DNA of 64,000 nucleotides from Methylacidiphilum caldifontis (GTDB lineage: Bacteria; Verrucomicrobiota; Verrucomicrobiia; Methylacidiphilales; Methylacidiphilaceae): positions 1,922,001-1,986,000 of the forward strand of contig NZ_CP065957.1 of assembly GCF_017310505.1 (NCBI RefSeq), given 5' to 3'. Under the pieces are notes generated by a model. The model did not search any database. It saw nothing but the letters and a program-made list of their open reading frames with translations, and was not told the DNA's origin. How positions within the stretch are numbered: the first letter of the stretch is position 1; the number at the start of each line of letters is the position of its first letter. This document shows, piece after piece, positions 1 through 9,800 of this stretch. The position numbers and the translations under genes were made by a program.

Positions 1-1416
1 ACGGGTTCTAACGTAATCGGTTACAAAGAAGGGGTCTGGGAAAAAGCGGGAGGATGGGGTCAACTGGGTGATCCTGGAAGTGGTTATAGGATAGGTAGAG
101 GAGGATTAGAAAGAATTTTTTTAGATTTTGATCTGACGAAGAAAAATTCAGCTCTTGCTCAGGCTTTTCTTAGTTATTGTTGTCTTAACGATCTTTCCGA
201 GTTTCTTCGCTATGTACTGGCTCAATTTGGAAGAAAAGATTTTATTGCTTCTTTTGCTCCCATCGTTCTGGAAATGGCAGAAAAGGGGGATGAAAGCTCA
301 CTTGAAATAGTAAAAAAAGAAGCTTCATCTCTGGCGTGGCGAGTACAGATAGTAGCCGAAAGGTTGCAATTTATCCAACCCCAGGTAGCCTTGGTTGGAG
401 GACTCTTTGAGAATTCCTCGTTTTATGTGCGGATTTTTGGGGAGGAGTTGAAGCGGTTTCTGCCTTTTTCTAGGTATTTTGTATGTAACAGCCCTGGGCC
501 TTGGGGAGCTCTCCGATTACTCAAACTTTCTTCCAGTCCCTTATCCATAAAAAGTGAGAGTTTACTTCCCGATGAACAGCAAAGAAAAGCCCTTGACCAA
601 GCTTTAACTGAAGAAAGAAACCCTCGTTCTTCATCCCTCGAAAAGAAAACAGTAGATGAACTAGTCGATCTGTTTATTTCTGAAGAGACTTTTGTCCAAT
701 CTGCATTGGAAAAATGCAGAAAAGAAATTACATCGGCCGTTTTGGCTGTCTGCTCAACATTGTCTCAAGGAGGAAGGCTTTTTTACGTTGGAGCAGGGAC
801 AAGCGGAAGGCTAGGGGTACTAGATGCCAGCGAAATGCCACCCACTTTTAATGTTTCTCCTGAAATTGTCCAAGCCATCATGGCGGGTGGATCTGAAGCG
901 GTTCTACGAAGCATGGAAGGCATAGAAGACGATAGGGAAGAAGGTTATAAGAGTATATTGAACCGGGGTATAACCCAAAAGGACATTGTTTGTGGAATTA
1001 GTGCAAGTGGAAGAACCCCGTTTGTCATTGCAGCCCTCGAAGCGGCCCAAGAAAGAGGAGCTCAAACAATCTTAGTGAGTTGTAACCCTCGTAGACCTCC
1101 TTGCCCTTATGCGGACTTAACGATCGATTTGCCGACTGGGCCAGAAATCGTTGCGGGATCAACGAGATTAAAAGCGGGTACAGCAACAAAGATTGTCTTG
1201 AACATGCTCAGTACGATAGCAATGATTCGAACAGGAAAGGTCAAAGATAACCTGATGATCAATCTTCAACCCAAGAGCATGAAGCTGCGTTATCGTTCCT
1301 TGCGTATCCTTATGACCCTTTATGGTCTGGATGAAAAAACCGCTGTTAAATTATTGGGAAAAAAAGGATGGTTACTCTCTGCGGTCATTGCTGAAATGGA
1401 ATCAGAAAAGGGATAA
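1..1416 (+). CDS. murQ: BadF/NagK-type sugar kinase fused to MurQ etherase (5' end outside window)
   Basis: The reading frame is open from base 1, so the gene starts upstream; 471 residues are visible. Residues 1-175 match the C-terminal half of a BadF/BadG/N-acetylglucosamine kinase domain (TGSNVIG, then GGWGQLGDPGSGYRIG). Residues from about 195 to the end are a full MurQ domain: the SIS-fold sugar-phosphate site GAGTSGRLGVLDASEMPPTF near 263-282, and SMEGIEDD, which carries the second conserved acidic position of the family. MurQ cleaves the lactyl ether of N-acetylmuramate 6-phosphate, giving GlcNAc-6-P and lactate in cytoplasmic cell-wall recycling. A kinase fused to it would supply the phosphorylated substrate, or phosphorylate GlcNAc, in the same polypeptide. 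The kinase substrate cannot be decided from sequence. The gene is convergent with gatB. Confidence 0.9.
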   Translation, partial: TGSNVIGYKEGVWEKAGGWGQLGDPGSGYRIGRGGLERIFLDFDLTKKNSALAQAFLSYCCLNDLSEFLRYVLAQFGRKDFIASFAPIVLEMAEKGDESSLEIVKKEASSLAWRVQIVAERLQFIQPQVALVGGLFENSSFYVRIFGEELKRFLPFSRYFVCNSPGPWGALRLLKLSSSPLSIKSESLLPDEQQRKALDQALTEERNPRSSSLEKKTVDELVDLFISEETFVQSALEKCRKEITSAVLAVCSTLSQGGRLFYVGAGTSGRLGVLDASEMPPTFNVSPEIVQAIMAGGSEAVLRSMEGIEDDREEGYKSILNRGITQKDIVCGISASGRTPFVIAALEAAQERGAQTILVSCNPRRPPCPYADLTIDLPTGPEIVAGSTRLKAGTATKIVLNMLSTIAMIRTGKVKDNLMINLQPKSMKLRYRSLRILMTLYGLDEKTAVKLLGKKGWLLSAVIAEMESEKG

Positions 1417-1457
1417 CATAAGATCCGTTTTTAACTCTGCGTTTGCAAGGAAACGTT

Positions 1458-1485
1458 GGGTTTTAAGAGATTGTTAAACCCTTTT
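1458..1485 (+). terminator. Probable intrinsic terminator after murQ
   Basis: GGGTTTTAA and TTAAACCC form an 8-bp stem with one bulge around a 7-base loop, followed by TTTT. It lies between convergent murQ and gatB, touches the gatB stop, and could serve both directions. Confidence 0.45.
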
Positions 1486-2941
1486 ATGTTATTTCTCTTA
1501 ATTTTTTTTCCAACAGATCATGAATAATCTGTGGATTAGCTTTTCCCTTTGTCTTTTTCATCACGTAGCCTTTCAAGGCGTTAAGGGCCGCTACTTTTCC
1601 TGCTCGGTAATCTGAGACGCTCTTGGGGTTAGCATCAATTGCTTCTTTACAGAGTGCTTCAAGCATGTCCACGCTGGTTATCTGGCCCAGTCCTTGTTCT
1701 TGGACGATCACTGAAGGTCTTTTCTTTTCGCTTACCATCACTTTGACCATCTCTTTTGCCTGTTTCATATGAACCTGACCTTGGTCAACAAGGTTGGACA
1801 ATTCGCTAAAATATTCTGCAGGAAGCGGAATAGCTGTTTCGAAATCAGATACCAGGGCAAGATAATCGTTGATGAGAAAATTGGCTACAGCTACTTTATT
1901 GGAAGCGCTCTTTGCCGCTTTTTCAAAATAATCGGCAAGCTGCGGATCCGCAGCAAGAACGCTGGATTGATATTCGGAAAGCCCATAGGTTTCACAGAGT
2001 CTCTGTTTTTTCTGCTCAGGTAGTTCAGGGATCCTTTTTTTTGCTTCCTCTATCAATTCTCCTTCTGTAACCACGGTTAAAAGATCGGGATCAGGAAAAT
2101 ACCTGTAATCATGAGCGTATTCCTTTGTCCTCATCAGTATGGTTTGTCCTCTTTGATCATCCCAACGGAGCGTTTCTTGCTCGATCTTATTTCCCATAGA
2201 TAAAACCTGAATCTGTCTTTGAATTTCGTATTTCAAAGCTTTGCGTACTGCACTAATGCTATTGAGATTTTTTATCTCGCATTTTGTTCCCCATTTTTCT
2301 TCTCCGACGGGTTTAACACTCACATTAACATCACATCGAAGCTGGCCTTTTTCCATGTCGCAATCGCTTACATTCCCGTACCGTAGTATCTGGCGGAGGG
2401 CAGAAAGATAAGCAAACGCTTCTTCAGGGCTACGGATATCGGCCTCAGATACAATCTCCATTAAAGGTGTTCCAGCACGGTTAAAATCTATCCCACTGTT
2501 TTCTTCGAAATGAAAGGATTTTCCAACGTCTTCTTCAAGATGAACCCTAACGATCCGGATTTTTTTTCGGATCTGGGCTTGAGGATCTTTTTGGGCATCC
2601 TTGGGAAAAGCTAAAGGGTAGAGTTGGATGTAGCCGCCTTTGCACAAGGGTTGGTCATATTGTGAGATCTGGTAATTTTTGGGCATATCGGGATAGAAAT
2701 AATTTTTCCTGTCGAATTTGCCTCTAGGGGAGATTTCCGAACCAAGCATCAACCCTGTCTGGATCGTTAAGATAATGGCCTGTTTGTTAGGCGAAGGGAG
2801 TGCTCCAGGCAAGCCTAGGCACACCGGGCATACTCGGCTGTTGGGATCTGCTCCATATTCCACGGTACAGCCGCAAAAAAGTTTTGTCTGGGTTTTTAGC
2901 TGAACGTGAACTTCAAGTCCTATTATCGCTTCATAGTCCAT
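1484..2941 (-). CDS. gatB: Aspartyl/glutamyl-tRNA amidotransferase subunit B
   Basis: GatB binds mischarged Glu-tRNAGln or Asp-tRNAAsn and, in the GatCAB complex, activates and amidates the amino acid with ammonia from GatA. The protein is 485 residues, the usual length. It shows GLEVHVQL near the N-terminus, the paired cysteines of the zinc site (FCGC and CPVC), the family signature DFNRAGTPLMEIVSE near residue 155, and a C-terminal YqeY-like tRNA-binding tail. It follows gatA on the minus strand, 50 bases downstream, so gatC-gatA-gatB form one operon. ATG start; no competing start upstream. Confidence 0.97.
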   Translation of the reverse strand: MDYEAIIGLEVHVQLKTQTKLFCGCTVEYGADPNSRVCPVCLGLPGALPSPNKQAIILTIQTGLMLGSEISPRGKFDRKNYFYPDMPKNYQISQYDQPLCKGGYIQLYPLAFPKDAQKDPQAQIRKKIRIVRVHLEEDVGKSFHFEENSGIDFNRAGTPLMEIVSEADIRSPEEAFAYLSALRQILRYGNVSDCDMEKGQLRCDVNVSVKPVGEEKWGTKCEIKNLNSISAVRKALKYEIQRQIQVLSMGNKIEQETLRWDDQRGQTILMRTKEYAHDYRYFPDPDLLTVVTEGELIEEAKKRIPELPEQKKQRLCETYGLSEYQSSVLAADPQLADYFEKAAKSASNKVAVANFLINDYLALVSDFETAIPLPAEYFSELSNLVDQGQVHMKQAKEMVKVMVSEKKRPSVIVQEQGLGQITSVDMLEALCKEAIDANPKSVSDYRAGKVAALNALKGYVMKKTKGKANPQIIHDLLEKKLREIT

Positions 2942-2991
2942 AGCTTTATTCTATGTAGTTATATAAGGGCTACAAAAAAGTTAATCTAATC

Positions 2992-4452
2992 CTACCCATC
3001 GGTTTGTTCATCAAGAGGAGGGAGGGGAGGAGTCCACCCTGTTGTTTTTTGATAAATATAGCCTAGGGCCAAAATGACATCTTCTTTCCATGGAGGGCCA
3101 ATCAGCTGAAATCCTATGGGAAGACCTTCTGTCGATCGGCCGCAGGGAACGGATAGGGCACAAATGCCGGCTAGATTAACAGCGATTGTGAATATATCGG
3201 CTAGATACATTTGTAAAGGATCGGCTGTTTTTTCTCCAATGCGAAAGGCACAAAAAGGTGAAGTAGGGGTTAAAAGAGCCTGACACTTTTTGAAAGCTAA
3301 AGAAAAATCCTGCTTTATCTTTTCCCTCACCTTAAGGGCTCGTAAATAATAGGCGTCATAGTAACCCGAACTTAAGACATAGGTTCCAAGCAGAATTCTC
3401 CTCTTGACTTCAGAGCCGAAACCTTCTCCCCTTGTTTTCCCGTAATAATCGAATAAATCAGTATAATTTTTGGCCCGTTTCCCGTATCGAATACCATCAA
3501 ACCTGGCAAGATTAGCGGAGGCTTCAGCTGTAGCTAAAATATAATAGGTCGCAACCGCGTAAGGAGTATGAGCTAAAGAGACTTCTTCAATTTTTGCTCC
3601 CAAGGATTCGTAATGGGCAATAACCTTGGTAACGGCTTGTCGCACTTCATCATCAATGCCTTCTATGAAATACTCTTTGGGTATCCCCAGGACGAAGTCT
3701 TTGAGAGAAAGTTGTTCCAGCAGCTTGGAAAACGGTGGAACAGCAACTTTTTCGGAAGTGTTATCGAATGGATCGAATCCGGCGATCACTTCAAGTAAAA
3801 GGGCAGCATCTTCCACGGTTTTCGTTATCGGTCCGATTTGATCTAAACTGGAAGCGAAAGCCGTCAGGCCGTATCTTGACACTCTACCGTATGTGGGCTT
3901 GAGACCAACGCAACCGCAAAAAGAAGCCGGCTGGCGGATAGAGCCTCCTGTATCGCTTCCAAGAGCACAAATGGCTTCGTGGGAAGCTACAGCAGCTGCT
4001 GATCCCCCACTGCTTCCCCCCGGGACCCGATCAATATCCCATGGGTTTCGAGTTATCCCTAAGGAGGAATTTTCTGTAGAAGAGCCCATAGCAAACTCAT
4101 CCATGTTCGTTCTTCCCACTAAAATGGCACCCATGTTTTTCAATTTTGCGACAACGGTACTGTCGTAAGGAGATAGGTAGCCTTCAAGAATACGGGATGC
4201 ACACCGACAAGGTTCTCCGCGCACATTAATGTTGTCCTTAATGGCGATGGGAATACCCCCCAAGGGAAGGGTTATATCAGCCTTTTTAGCAGCTTCAATA
4301 GCTCTTTCGTGATTAAGATAGCTGTAAGCAAAAATCTTCGGATCGACTTCTGCAATTCTAGTCAGAAGGTTTTCGACTACTTCTACAGGACTAACTTCTT
4401 TTTGAGATAGAAGCTTTCTTAGCTTTTGAATTGAATATTCAAATAGTTTCAC
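2992..4452 (-). CDS. gatA: Aspartyl/glutamyl-tRNA amidotransferase subunit A
   Basis: This is the glutaminase subunit of GatCAB, an amidase-signature enzyme that releases ammonia from glutamine and channels it to GatB. The catalytic Lys-cisSer-Ser triad is visible as K72 (IAIKDNIN), S147 (PGGSSGGSAAAVA) and S171 (GSDTGGSIRQPA), with the spacing expected for GatA. At 486 residues it is normal in length. Its ATG overlaps the gatC stop by four bases (ATGA), which suggests translational coupling. An active GatCAB implies that Gln-tRNA and/or Asn-tRNA are made by transamidation in this organism. Confidence 0.97.
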   Translation of the reverse strand: MKLFEYSIQKLRKLLSQKEVSPVEVVENLLTRIAEVDPKIFAYSYLNHERAIEAAKKADITLPLGGIPIAIKDNINVRGEPCRCASRILEGYLSPYDSTVVAKLKNMGAILVGRTNMDEFAMGSSTENSSLGITRNPWDIDRVPGGSSGGSAAAVASHEAICALGSDTGGSIRQPASFCGCVGLKPTYGRVSRYGLTAFASSLDQIGPITKTVEDAALLLEVIAGFDPFDNTSEKVAVPPFSKLLEQLSLKDFVLGIPKEYFIEGIDDEVRQAVTKVIAHYESLGAKIEEVSLAHTPYAVATYYILATAEASANLARFDGIRYGKRAKNYTDLFDYYGKTRGEGFGSEVKRRILLGTYVLSSGYYDAYYLRALKVREKIKQDFSLAFKKCQALLTPTSPFCAFRIGEKTADPLQMYLADIFTIAVNLAGICALSVPCGRSTEGLPIGFQLIGPPWKEDVILALGYIYQKTTGWTPPLPPLDEQTDG

Positions 4453-4736
4453 TCTATGATTTTCGGTACTATAAAAAGGTTATTAAAATGGCTTGGGGCA
4501 TTACGAATCACTTCCTCAACGGTTAAACCCTTTGTGGGAATATCGTCTCGCAAGTTATTTTTAAACCCTTCTTCCTCTCCTTTTAAAATAACATCCTCAA
4601 TATTCACCTCTTTGAGCTTTTCAATATATCCAAGAATGGAAGAGAACTGCTCGCCAAAAACTTTTCTTTCTTCAGCTTTTAAAGATATTCTTGCCAGGTC
4701 GGCAACGTAATCTATGTCTATTGAAAGCTTTTCCAT
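4449..4736 (-). CDS. gatC: Aspartyl/glutamyl-tRNA amidotransferase subunit C
   Basis: GatC is the small belt subunit that wraps GatA and GatB. The 95-residue protein from ATG 4736 has the typical beginning (IDYVADLARISLKAEE) and the later RDDIPTKGLTVEEVIRNAPSH, which matches the family ending with DxP and NAP motifs. The frame is open further to a TTG at 4772, but the extra residues do not look like GatC and the ATG gives the normal length. First gene of the gatCAB operon. No convincing Shine-Dalgarno sequence precedes either start. Confidence 0.92.
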   Translation of the reverse strand: MEKLSIDIDYVADLARISLKAEERKVFGEQFSSILGYIEKLKEVNIEDVILKGEEEGFKNNLRDDIPTKGLTVEEVIRNAPSHFNNLFIVPKIIE

Positions 4737-4850
4737 GCTATAAGCAGTAAAAGATAATAAACCGAGTTTCAAGTATGAAAATAATATAAGGCTGTTCTTG
4801 ATCCTTAACTGGCTTTAAAATAATTTTCCATCATCTTTTCCATTTCTTCT

Positions 4851-4856
4851 TATAAT
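4851..4856 (+). promoter_or_regulatory. Candidate -10 element of proS
   Basis: A perfect TATAAT lies 48 bases before the proS ATG. The -35 region is weak (TTTTCC or TTCCAT at unfavourable spacing), so this rests on the -10 only. Confidence 0.35.
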
Positions 4857-4904
4857 GATACCAAAGGGATGGATTAGACAGTAAAAAAAAATAAGGTTAG
4901 AGAT

Positions 4905-6443
4905 ATGTCAAACCTCAGTCAAAAAAAAGAGTATGCGATTAGTCCTAGGCGCAGTGAAGATTTCCCGGAGTGGTACCAACAGGTGATTGCGGCAGCCGAT
5001 CTTGCGGAAAACTCCGAAGTTCGAGGGTGCATGATTATTAAACCTTGGGGTTATGCTTTATGGGAAAGAATTCAAAAACAGTTGGATCTGCGGATTAAAC
5101 AAACGGGTCATAAGAATGTTTATTTCCCGCTGTTTATCCCTCTTGAATATCTTCAAAAGGAAGCTGAACACGTGGAAGGCTTTGCTAAGGAATGTGCAGT
5201 CGTTACACATCACAAACTGGAAAAAAGGGCTGACGGCAAGCTTTATCCGGCTTCTCCCCTTACTGAACCTTTGGTGATCAGGCCAACGTCAGAAACGATC
5301 ATTGGTGCAGCCTTTTCAAGATGGATTCAATCTTATCGTGATCTACCCTTGCTGATCAATCAATGGGCAAATGTGGTCAGATGGGAAATGCGACCGAGGC
5401 TTTTCTTGAGAACAACTGAATTTCTTTGGCAAGAAGGCCATACAGCCCATGCCAATCCGGAAGAAGCTAGGCAGGAAGCCCTTTCTATTTTAAATCTCTA
5501 TGAAGAGTTCATACGCAGTTACTTGGCCTTGCCTGTCGTTGTTGGGGAGAAACCTGAAAGCGAAAAGTTTCCTGGAGCAGATACAACCTATACTCTTGAA
5601 GCCATGGTACAAGACAGAAAGGCAGTACAGGTTGGAACCTCTCATTTCCTTGGCCAGAACTTTTCAAAAGCGAATAATATTCGATTTTTGGACAGGAATG
5701 GGAAAATGGAATTTGCCTGGACATCCAGCTGGGGAGTAAGCACAAGGCTTATCGGGACTTTAATTATGGCGCATGGGGATGACAATGGATTGGTCCTCCC
5801 TCCCACCCTTTCGCCTCTCCAAGTGGTCATACTACCGTTGATTAAAAAAGAGGAAGAGAAACCGACAATTTTGGAGTTTGCTGAAAAGCTCATCAACCAG
5901 ATGGAAAGATTGGAGTTTGCGGGTGAAAAAATTAGGGTAGAAATAGATAAAAGAGAAATTGGGGGAGGCATAAAGTCCTGGGAATGGATCAAGAAAGGGG
6001 TCCCCTTACGAATAGAAATTGGTCCTCAAGAAATTTCTTCTGGAATACTGACCATCAAAAGGAGGGATAAAGAGGTCAAAGAAAAGGAAAAGCTTGAATT
6101 GCAGCAGTTTCTAGACAAACTTCCTTTTCTTCTTTCTGAAATTCAGCAAGGGATCTATTCACGGGCTGAAAGCTTTCTTAAAGACCATAGCCGGCTCATA
6201 GATACAAAAGAAGATTTTTACGAGTTTTTCTCCTCTTCTGATTCGTCGGATAAAGAAATTGGAGGGGGCTTTGCCTATGCCCATTGGGATGGCTCTAGGG
6301 AGATAGAAGAAAAACTTAAAGAAGACCTTAAGATCACCATTCGTTGTATTCCTTATAAATCTAGCTATGGGGATGAACCAGGAATCTGTCCTTTTTCCGG
6401 CAATCCAAGCAAAAGAAGAGTGATTTTTGCCAAGGCCTATTAA
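4905..6443 (+). CDS. proS: Prolyl-tRNA synthetase, archaeal/eukaryal (short) type
   Basis: Class II aminoacyl-tRNA synthetase that charges tRNA-Pro. The 512-residue protein begins with SPRRSEDFPEWYQQVI, has the motif 2 region RPTSETIIGAAFSRW...RWEMRPRLFLRTTEFLWQEGHTAH, and ends in the tyrosine-terminated tail KRRVIFAKAY. That tail and the absence of the editing insertion mark the archaeal/eukaryal-like ProRS rather than the long bacterial type. It is transcribed alone, with gatC divergent upstream and a convergent small membrane gene downstream. Early horizontal acquisition of this ProRS type is known in several bacterial lineages; for this organism it is inference. Confidence 0.95.
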   Translation: MSNLSQKKEYAISPRRSEDFPEWYQQVIAAADLAENSEVRGCMIIKPWGYALWERIQKQLDLRIKQTGHKNVYFPLFIPLEYLQKEAEHVEGFAKECAVVTHHKLEKRADGKLYPASPLTEPLVIRPTSETIIGAAFSRWIQSYRDLPLLINQWANVVRWEMRPRLFLRTTEFLWQEGHTAHANPEEARQEALSILNLYEEFIRSYLALPVVVGEKPESEKFPGADTTYTLEAMVQDRKAVQVGTSHFLGQNFSKANNIRFLDRNGKMEFAWTSSWGVSTRLIGTLIMAHGDDNGLVLPPTLSPLQVVILPLIKKEEEKPTILEFAEKLINQMERLEFAGEKIRVEIDKREIGGGIKSWEWIKKGVPLRIEIGPQEISSGILTIKRRDKEVKEKEKLELQQFLDKLPFLLSEIQQGIYSRAESFLKDHSRLIDTKEDFYEFFSSSDSSDKEIGGGFAYAHWDGSREIEEKLKEDLKITIRCIPYKSSYGDEPGICPFSGNPSKRRVIFAKAY

Positions 6444-6458
6444 CTAAAAATTTATGAA

Positions 6459-6493
6459 GGGCTATTGGCAGGAAAACTCCTGCTTTAGCCTCT
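6459..6493. terminator. Bidirectional hairpin between proS and the DUF2892 gene
   Basis: GCAGGA-AAAC-TCCTGC forms a perfect inner stem, extended by GGCTA/TAGCC across short internal loops. It sits between convergent stop codons. The flanking T/A tracts are short, so termination strength is uncertain. Confidence 0.45.
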
Positions 6494-6499
6494 TCTTGC

Positions 6500-6718
6500 T
6501 CAAGAATGAGCTTCTTTTTGAGCGGTGGTGGGATGCTTTTTTTCTTCTAATTTCTTAAGAACCATTTCTGCAGGACAAAACCCGCTAAAAGCGGATTGAA
6601 ATAGATTCAAGCCAACAAATGCGGTAAGCAGAAGCCACCACTTGCTCAAGAAAGAAAGCCCCAAGCTGATCAATACCAGACTTCCTGCCAAAGCCCTTAT
6701 TTTTCTTTCAATACTCAT
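6500..6718 (-). CDS. DUF2892-family small inner-membrane protein
   Basis: 72 residues from ATG 6718, chosen because a strong Shine-Dalgarno (AAAGGAGG) lies just upstream; the frame is open to 6742 but that would include the ribosome-binding site. The sequence IERKIRALAGSLVLISLGLS and a second hydrophobic segment WWLLLTAFVGLNLFQSAF, followed by GFCPAEMVLKKL, fit the DUF2892 (YgaP C-terminal-like) two-helix membrane domain. It is the last gene of the TolC-RND operon, about 100 bases after the RND stop. Related proteins often accompany rhodanese or RND genes; the function here is unknown. Confidence 0.8.
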   Translation of the reverse strand: MSIERKIRALAGSLVLISLGLSFLSKWWLLLTAFVGLNLFQSAFSGFCPAEMVLKKLEEKKHPTTAQKEAHS

Positions 6719-6817
6719 CTTTATCCTCCTTTCTAAAAACAATAATAAACGGAAGCGAAAGAAAAATCAACAGGATATTACATGCACTTACAGTAAATTA
6801 TATTTATATTTTACTGT

Positions 6818-9800
6818 TTAGGTTTGGGCTTCGATGGGTGGGCTGAAGGGACTCTTTTTTTCTTCTGGTTTCTTTTTTTTCATCAGAAGGTAATAAAAGA
6901 CTGGCACAGCCGTTCTTGAAAGGAGGGTGGAAGCGACTTCTCCAGCCATGAGGGATAAAGCCATCCCTTGAAATATTGGATCGAACAGTATGACTGAACT
7001 GCCCACAATAACAGAAGAGGCTGTAAGAAGCATTGGCCTGAAGCGAACAGCACCCGCTTCGATCACTGCCTCTTCGAGTCTATCGCCATGAGCCAGGCGC
7101 AGCTCTATAAAATCAACCAAAATGATCGCATTTCGGACGACTATTCCGGCCCCGGCTATCATTCCAATCATGGAAGTAGCGGTGAAGAACATCCCGGTAA
7201 GCCAATGAGCGGGCAAAATGCCCACAAGAGATAGGGGAATGGGGAGCATGACTGCCCATGGAGTCCTAAATGATTGGAACCAACCCACGACAAGGATGAA
7301 AATAAGAATTAAGACGATACCAAAAGCTGTACCCAAATCCCTGAATACTTCGTAGGTAACCTGCCATTCCCCGTCCCATTTTACCGCCCAGGAAAGGGGG
7401 TTGTAAGGTTGATGGGTAAAAAGAATTTCCAGTGGCTTACCGTCGGGGGCTGTGATTTTGTTTAGTTTTTTCTGGAAATCAATGATCGCATAAACCGGGC
7501 TACCCACCTCGTTGGTGACATCCGCAAGGACGTAGGACACGGGCATGAGGTTTTTGTGGTATAAAGAATGGTGCTGGTAGCCCATCACTTTGCTGACGAG
7601 GTTATCGATGGGGATGAGCCTCATGAACCTCGAAAGCAAAGAAATAGAAAGAAAAGAACTATCCTGTGATCTATCTTCTTTAGGTAACCTGACGACAATA
7701 TCTACAGGCTCAGGTTCATCCTTTACATGAGCAAGGCCAGGGCTTTGTCCATGTAAAGCGGTTGTGATAGACTGGGAGATAAGCTCTGAAGAAAGACCAT
7801 TCAAGGATGACTTGACAATATCAATATCGAGTCTTTCTAAAGGAAAATCCGCTTCTTCATAGGTGGCTATATCCGTAATGCCTGGCGTTTCTTTTAAAAG
7901 TTGTTCCAGTTTTAAAGCTAACTCTCTTCTTTCCTTTGTTTCAGGACCGTAGACTTCAAGGACGAGCGTGGAAAGGACGGGGGGACCAGGGGGAACTTCT
8001 GCAACTTGGGCATGAGCGCCCTCTGCTTGAGCGATTGTATTTATTTCTTTGCGTATACTTTCGGCAATGTCATGACTTTGTCTTTTTCTTTTATGTTTAT
8101 CCACGAGATTAACTTGAAGGTCTCCTTGATAGGGATTTTCCCGCAAGAAATAATGCCTGACAAGACCGTTAAAATTATAGGGTGAGTGCGTGCCAGCCTG
8201 GATTTCAATGTTTTTAACTTCTTTGAGGTTTAAAGCCACTTTAGCCATTTTATCGAGTACGGCTTCCGTTTTTTCCACGGGAGTGCCTTCGGGCATATTG
8301 AGAATGACCTGGAATTCATTTTTGTTGTCGAAAGGCAGCATTTTGGCGCGAACGACCTTTAAGGGAATCAACGCGACTGATCCAAGCAAAAGAATGGTTA
8401 ATAGCAGAAGGAAAAGAAAGCGTATAAAGGCATTGTATATGAGGGGAGCCATCATGGTTCTATAAATACGGGTGAGAAGATCTTCTCCCTTATCTTTTGT
8501 TTCTTTAATCCCTTTGAGCAGAAGATCGGCCGCCCATGGGGTAACAGACAAGGAAACGAGCATGGAAAAGATCATGGCAGCACTGGCTCCGATAGGAATT
8601 GGACGCATGTAAGGCCCCATGAGACCTCCGACAAAAGCCATCGGTAAAATAGCTGCGATGACCGCCATCGTGGCTAAAACAAGTGGGCTGACAATTTCTT
8701 CCATAGCTCCGATGGTTATAGTGAGTAGACTTTTGCCTCGATTTACAGCCAAATGAATGTGCCTGACGATGTTTTCGATACCCACTATAGGGTCGTCAAC
8801 AAGAATACCGATTGTAAAAATAAGGGCGAAAAGAGTAACTCTATTGATCGTAAAACCGAAAATATAAAAGGTAAGCAGCGTTAGTGCCAGGGTTGTCGGA
8901 ATAGCGATAATCACGACCAGTGCAGCCCTTAATCCTAAGGCAAACCAAATGAGCAAACTCACCCCGACTATGGCAATGCCCATATGCTTCAGCAACTCAT
9001 TGGATTTATCCGCAGCGGTTTCCCCATAATTTCTCGTAATGACATAATGAACGTCGGAAGGAACTATTTTGCCTTCCAATTCCTTGATCGTCCCGAGTAT
9101 TTTATTGGCTAAAAAAGTGGCATTAGATCCCTTTCTTTTCGCCAAGGATAGGGTAACGGCTGAGATTTTTCCCGAAAGTTTTTCCTTTTCATCCCAAGAA
9201 GGACCAGGGATGAGACTGACCTCTTTTTCTTCTTGATCAGGTCCATCGACAATTTGGGCTACATCCTTTAAGTAAACAACCTGCCCTTGACTGACACCGA
9301 CGACAAGATTTTCTAGGTCTTCTTTTTTCTGGATAAAGGAATTGGGTTCAACATCGATGAGTTTGGGTTCAGACTCAATATGCCCTGCGGGCATTCTCAC
9401 ATTGGTTTGAAGGATCAGTTTATAGATTTCTTGGGGAGAAAGAAGTCTTTTGGCGATTTTCGAAGGATCGAAAAAAATCTGGAATTGTCTTTTTCTCCCT
9501 CCGATTAAAGTTGTTTCGGAAACATCTTGAAGGTGATTGATACTATCCCGGAGAGTGGCTACTATTTTCCTTAATTCAATGGGCGAACGTTCAAGGCTAT
9601 AGAAAGTCAGGGCTAAAATAGGAACGTCATCTATGGATCTTGTTTTAATCAAAGGAGTGGTTGCTCCCGGGGGAAGGAAATCAAGGTTAGAATAGACCTT
9701 GGTGTAAAGCTTGATTAAGCTTTTTTCCATATCTTCTCCAACCTTGAATCGGACGATGAAAAGGGCACCGTTTGGGGCAGCCGTCGAATAGACATATTCA

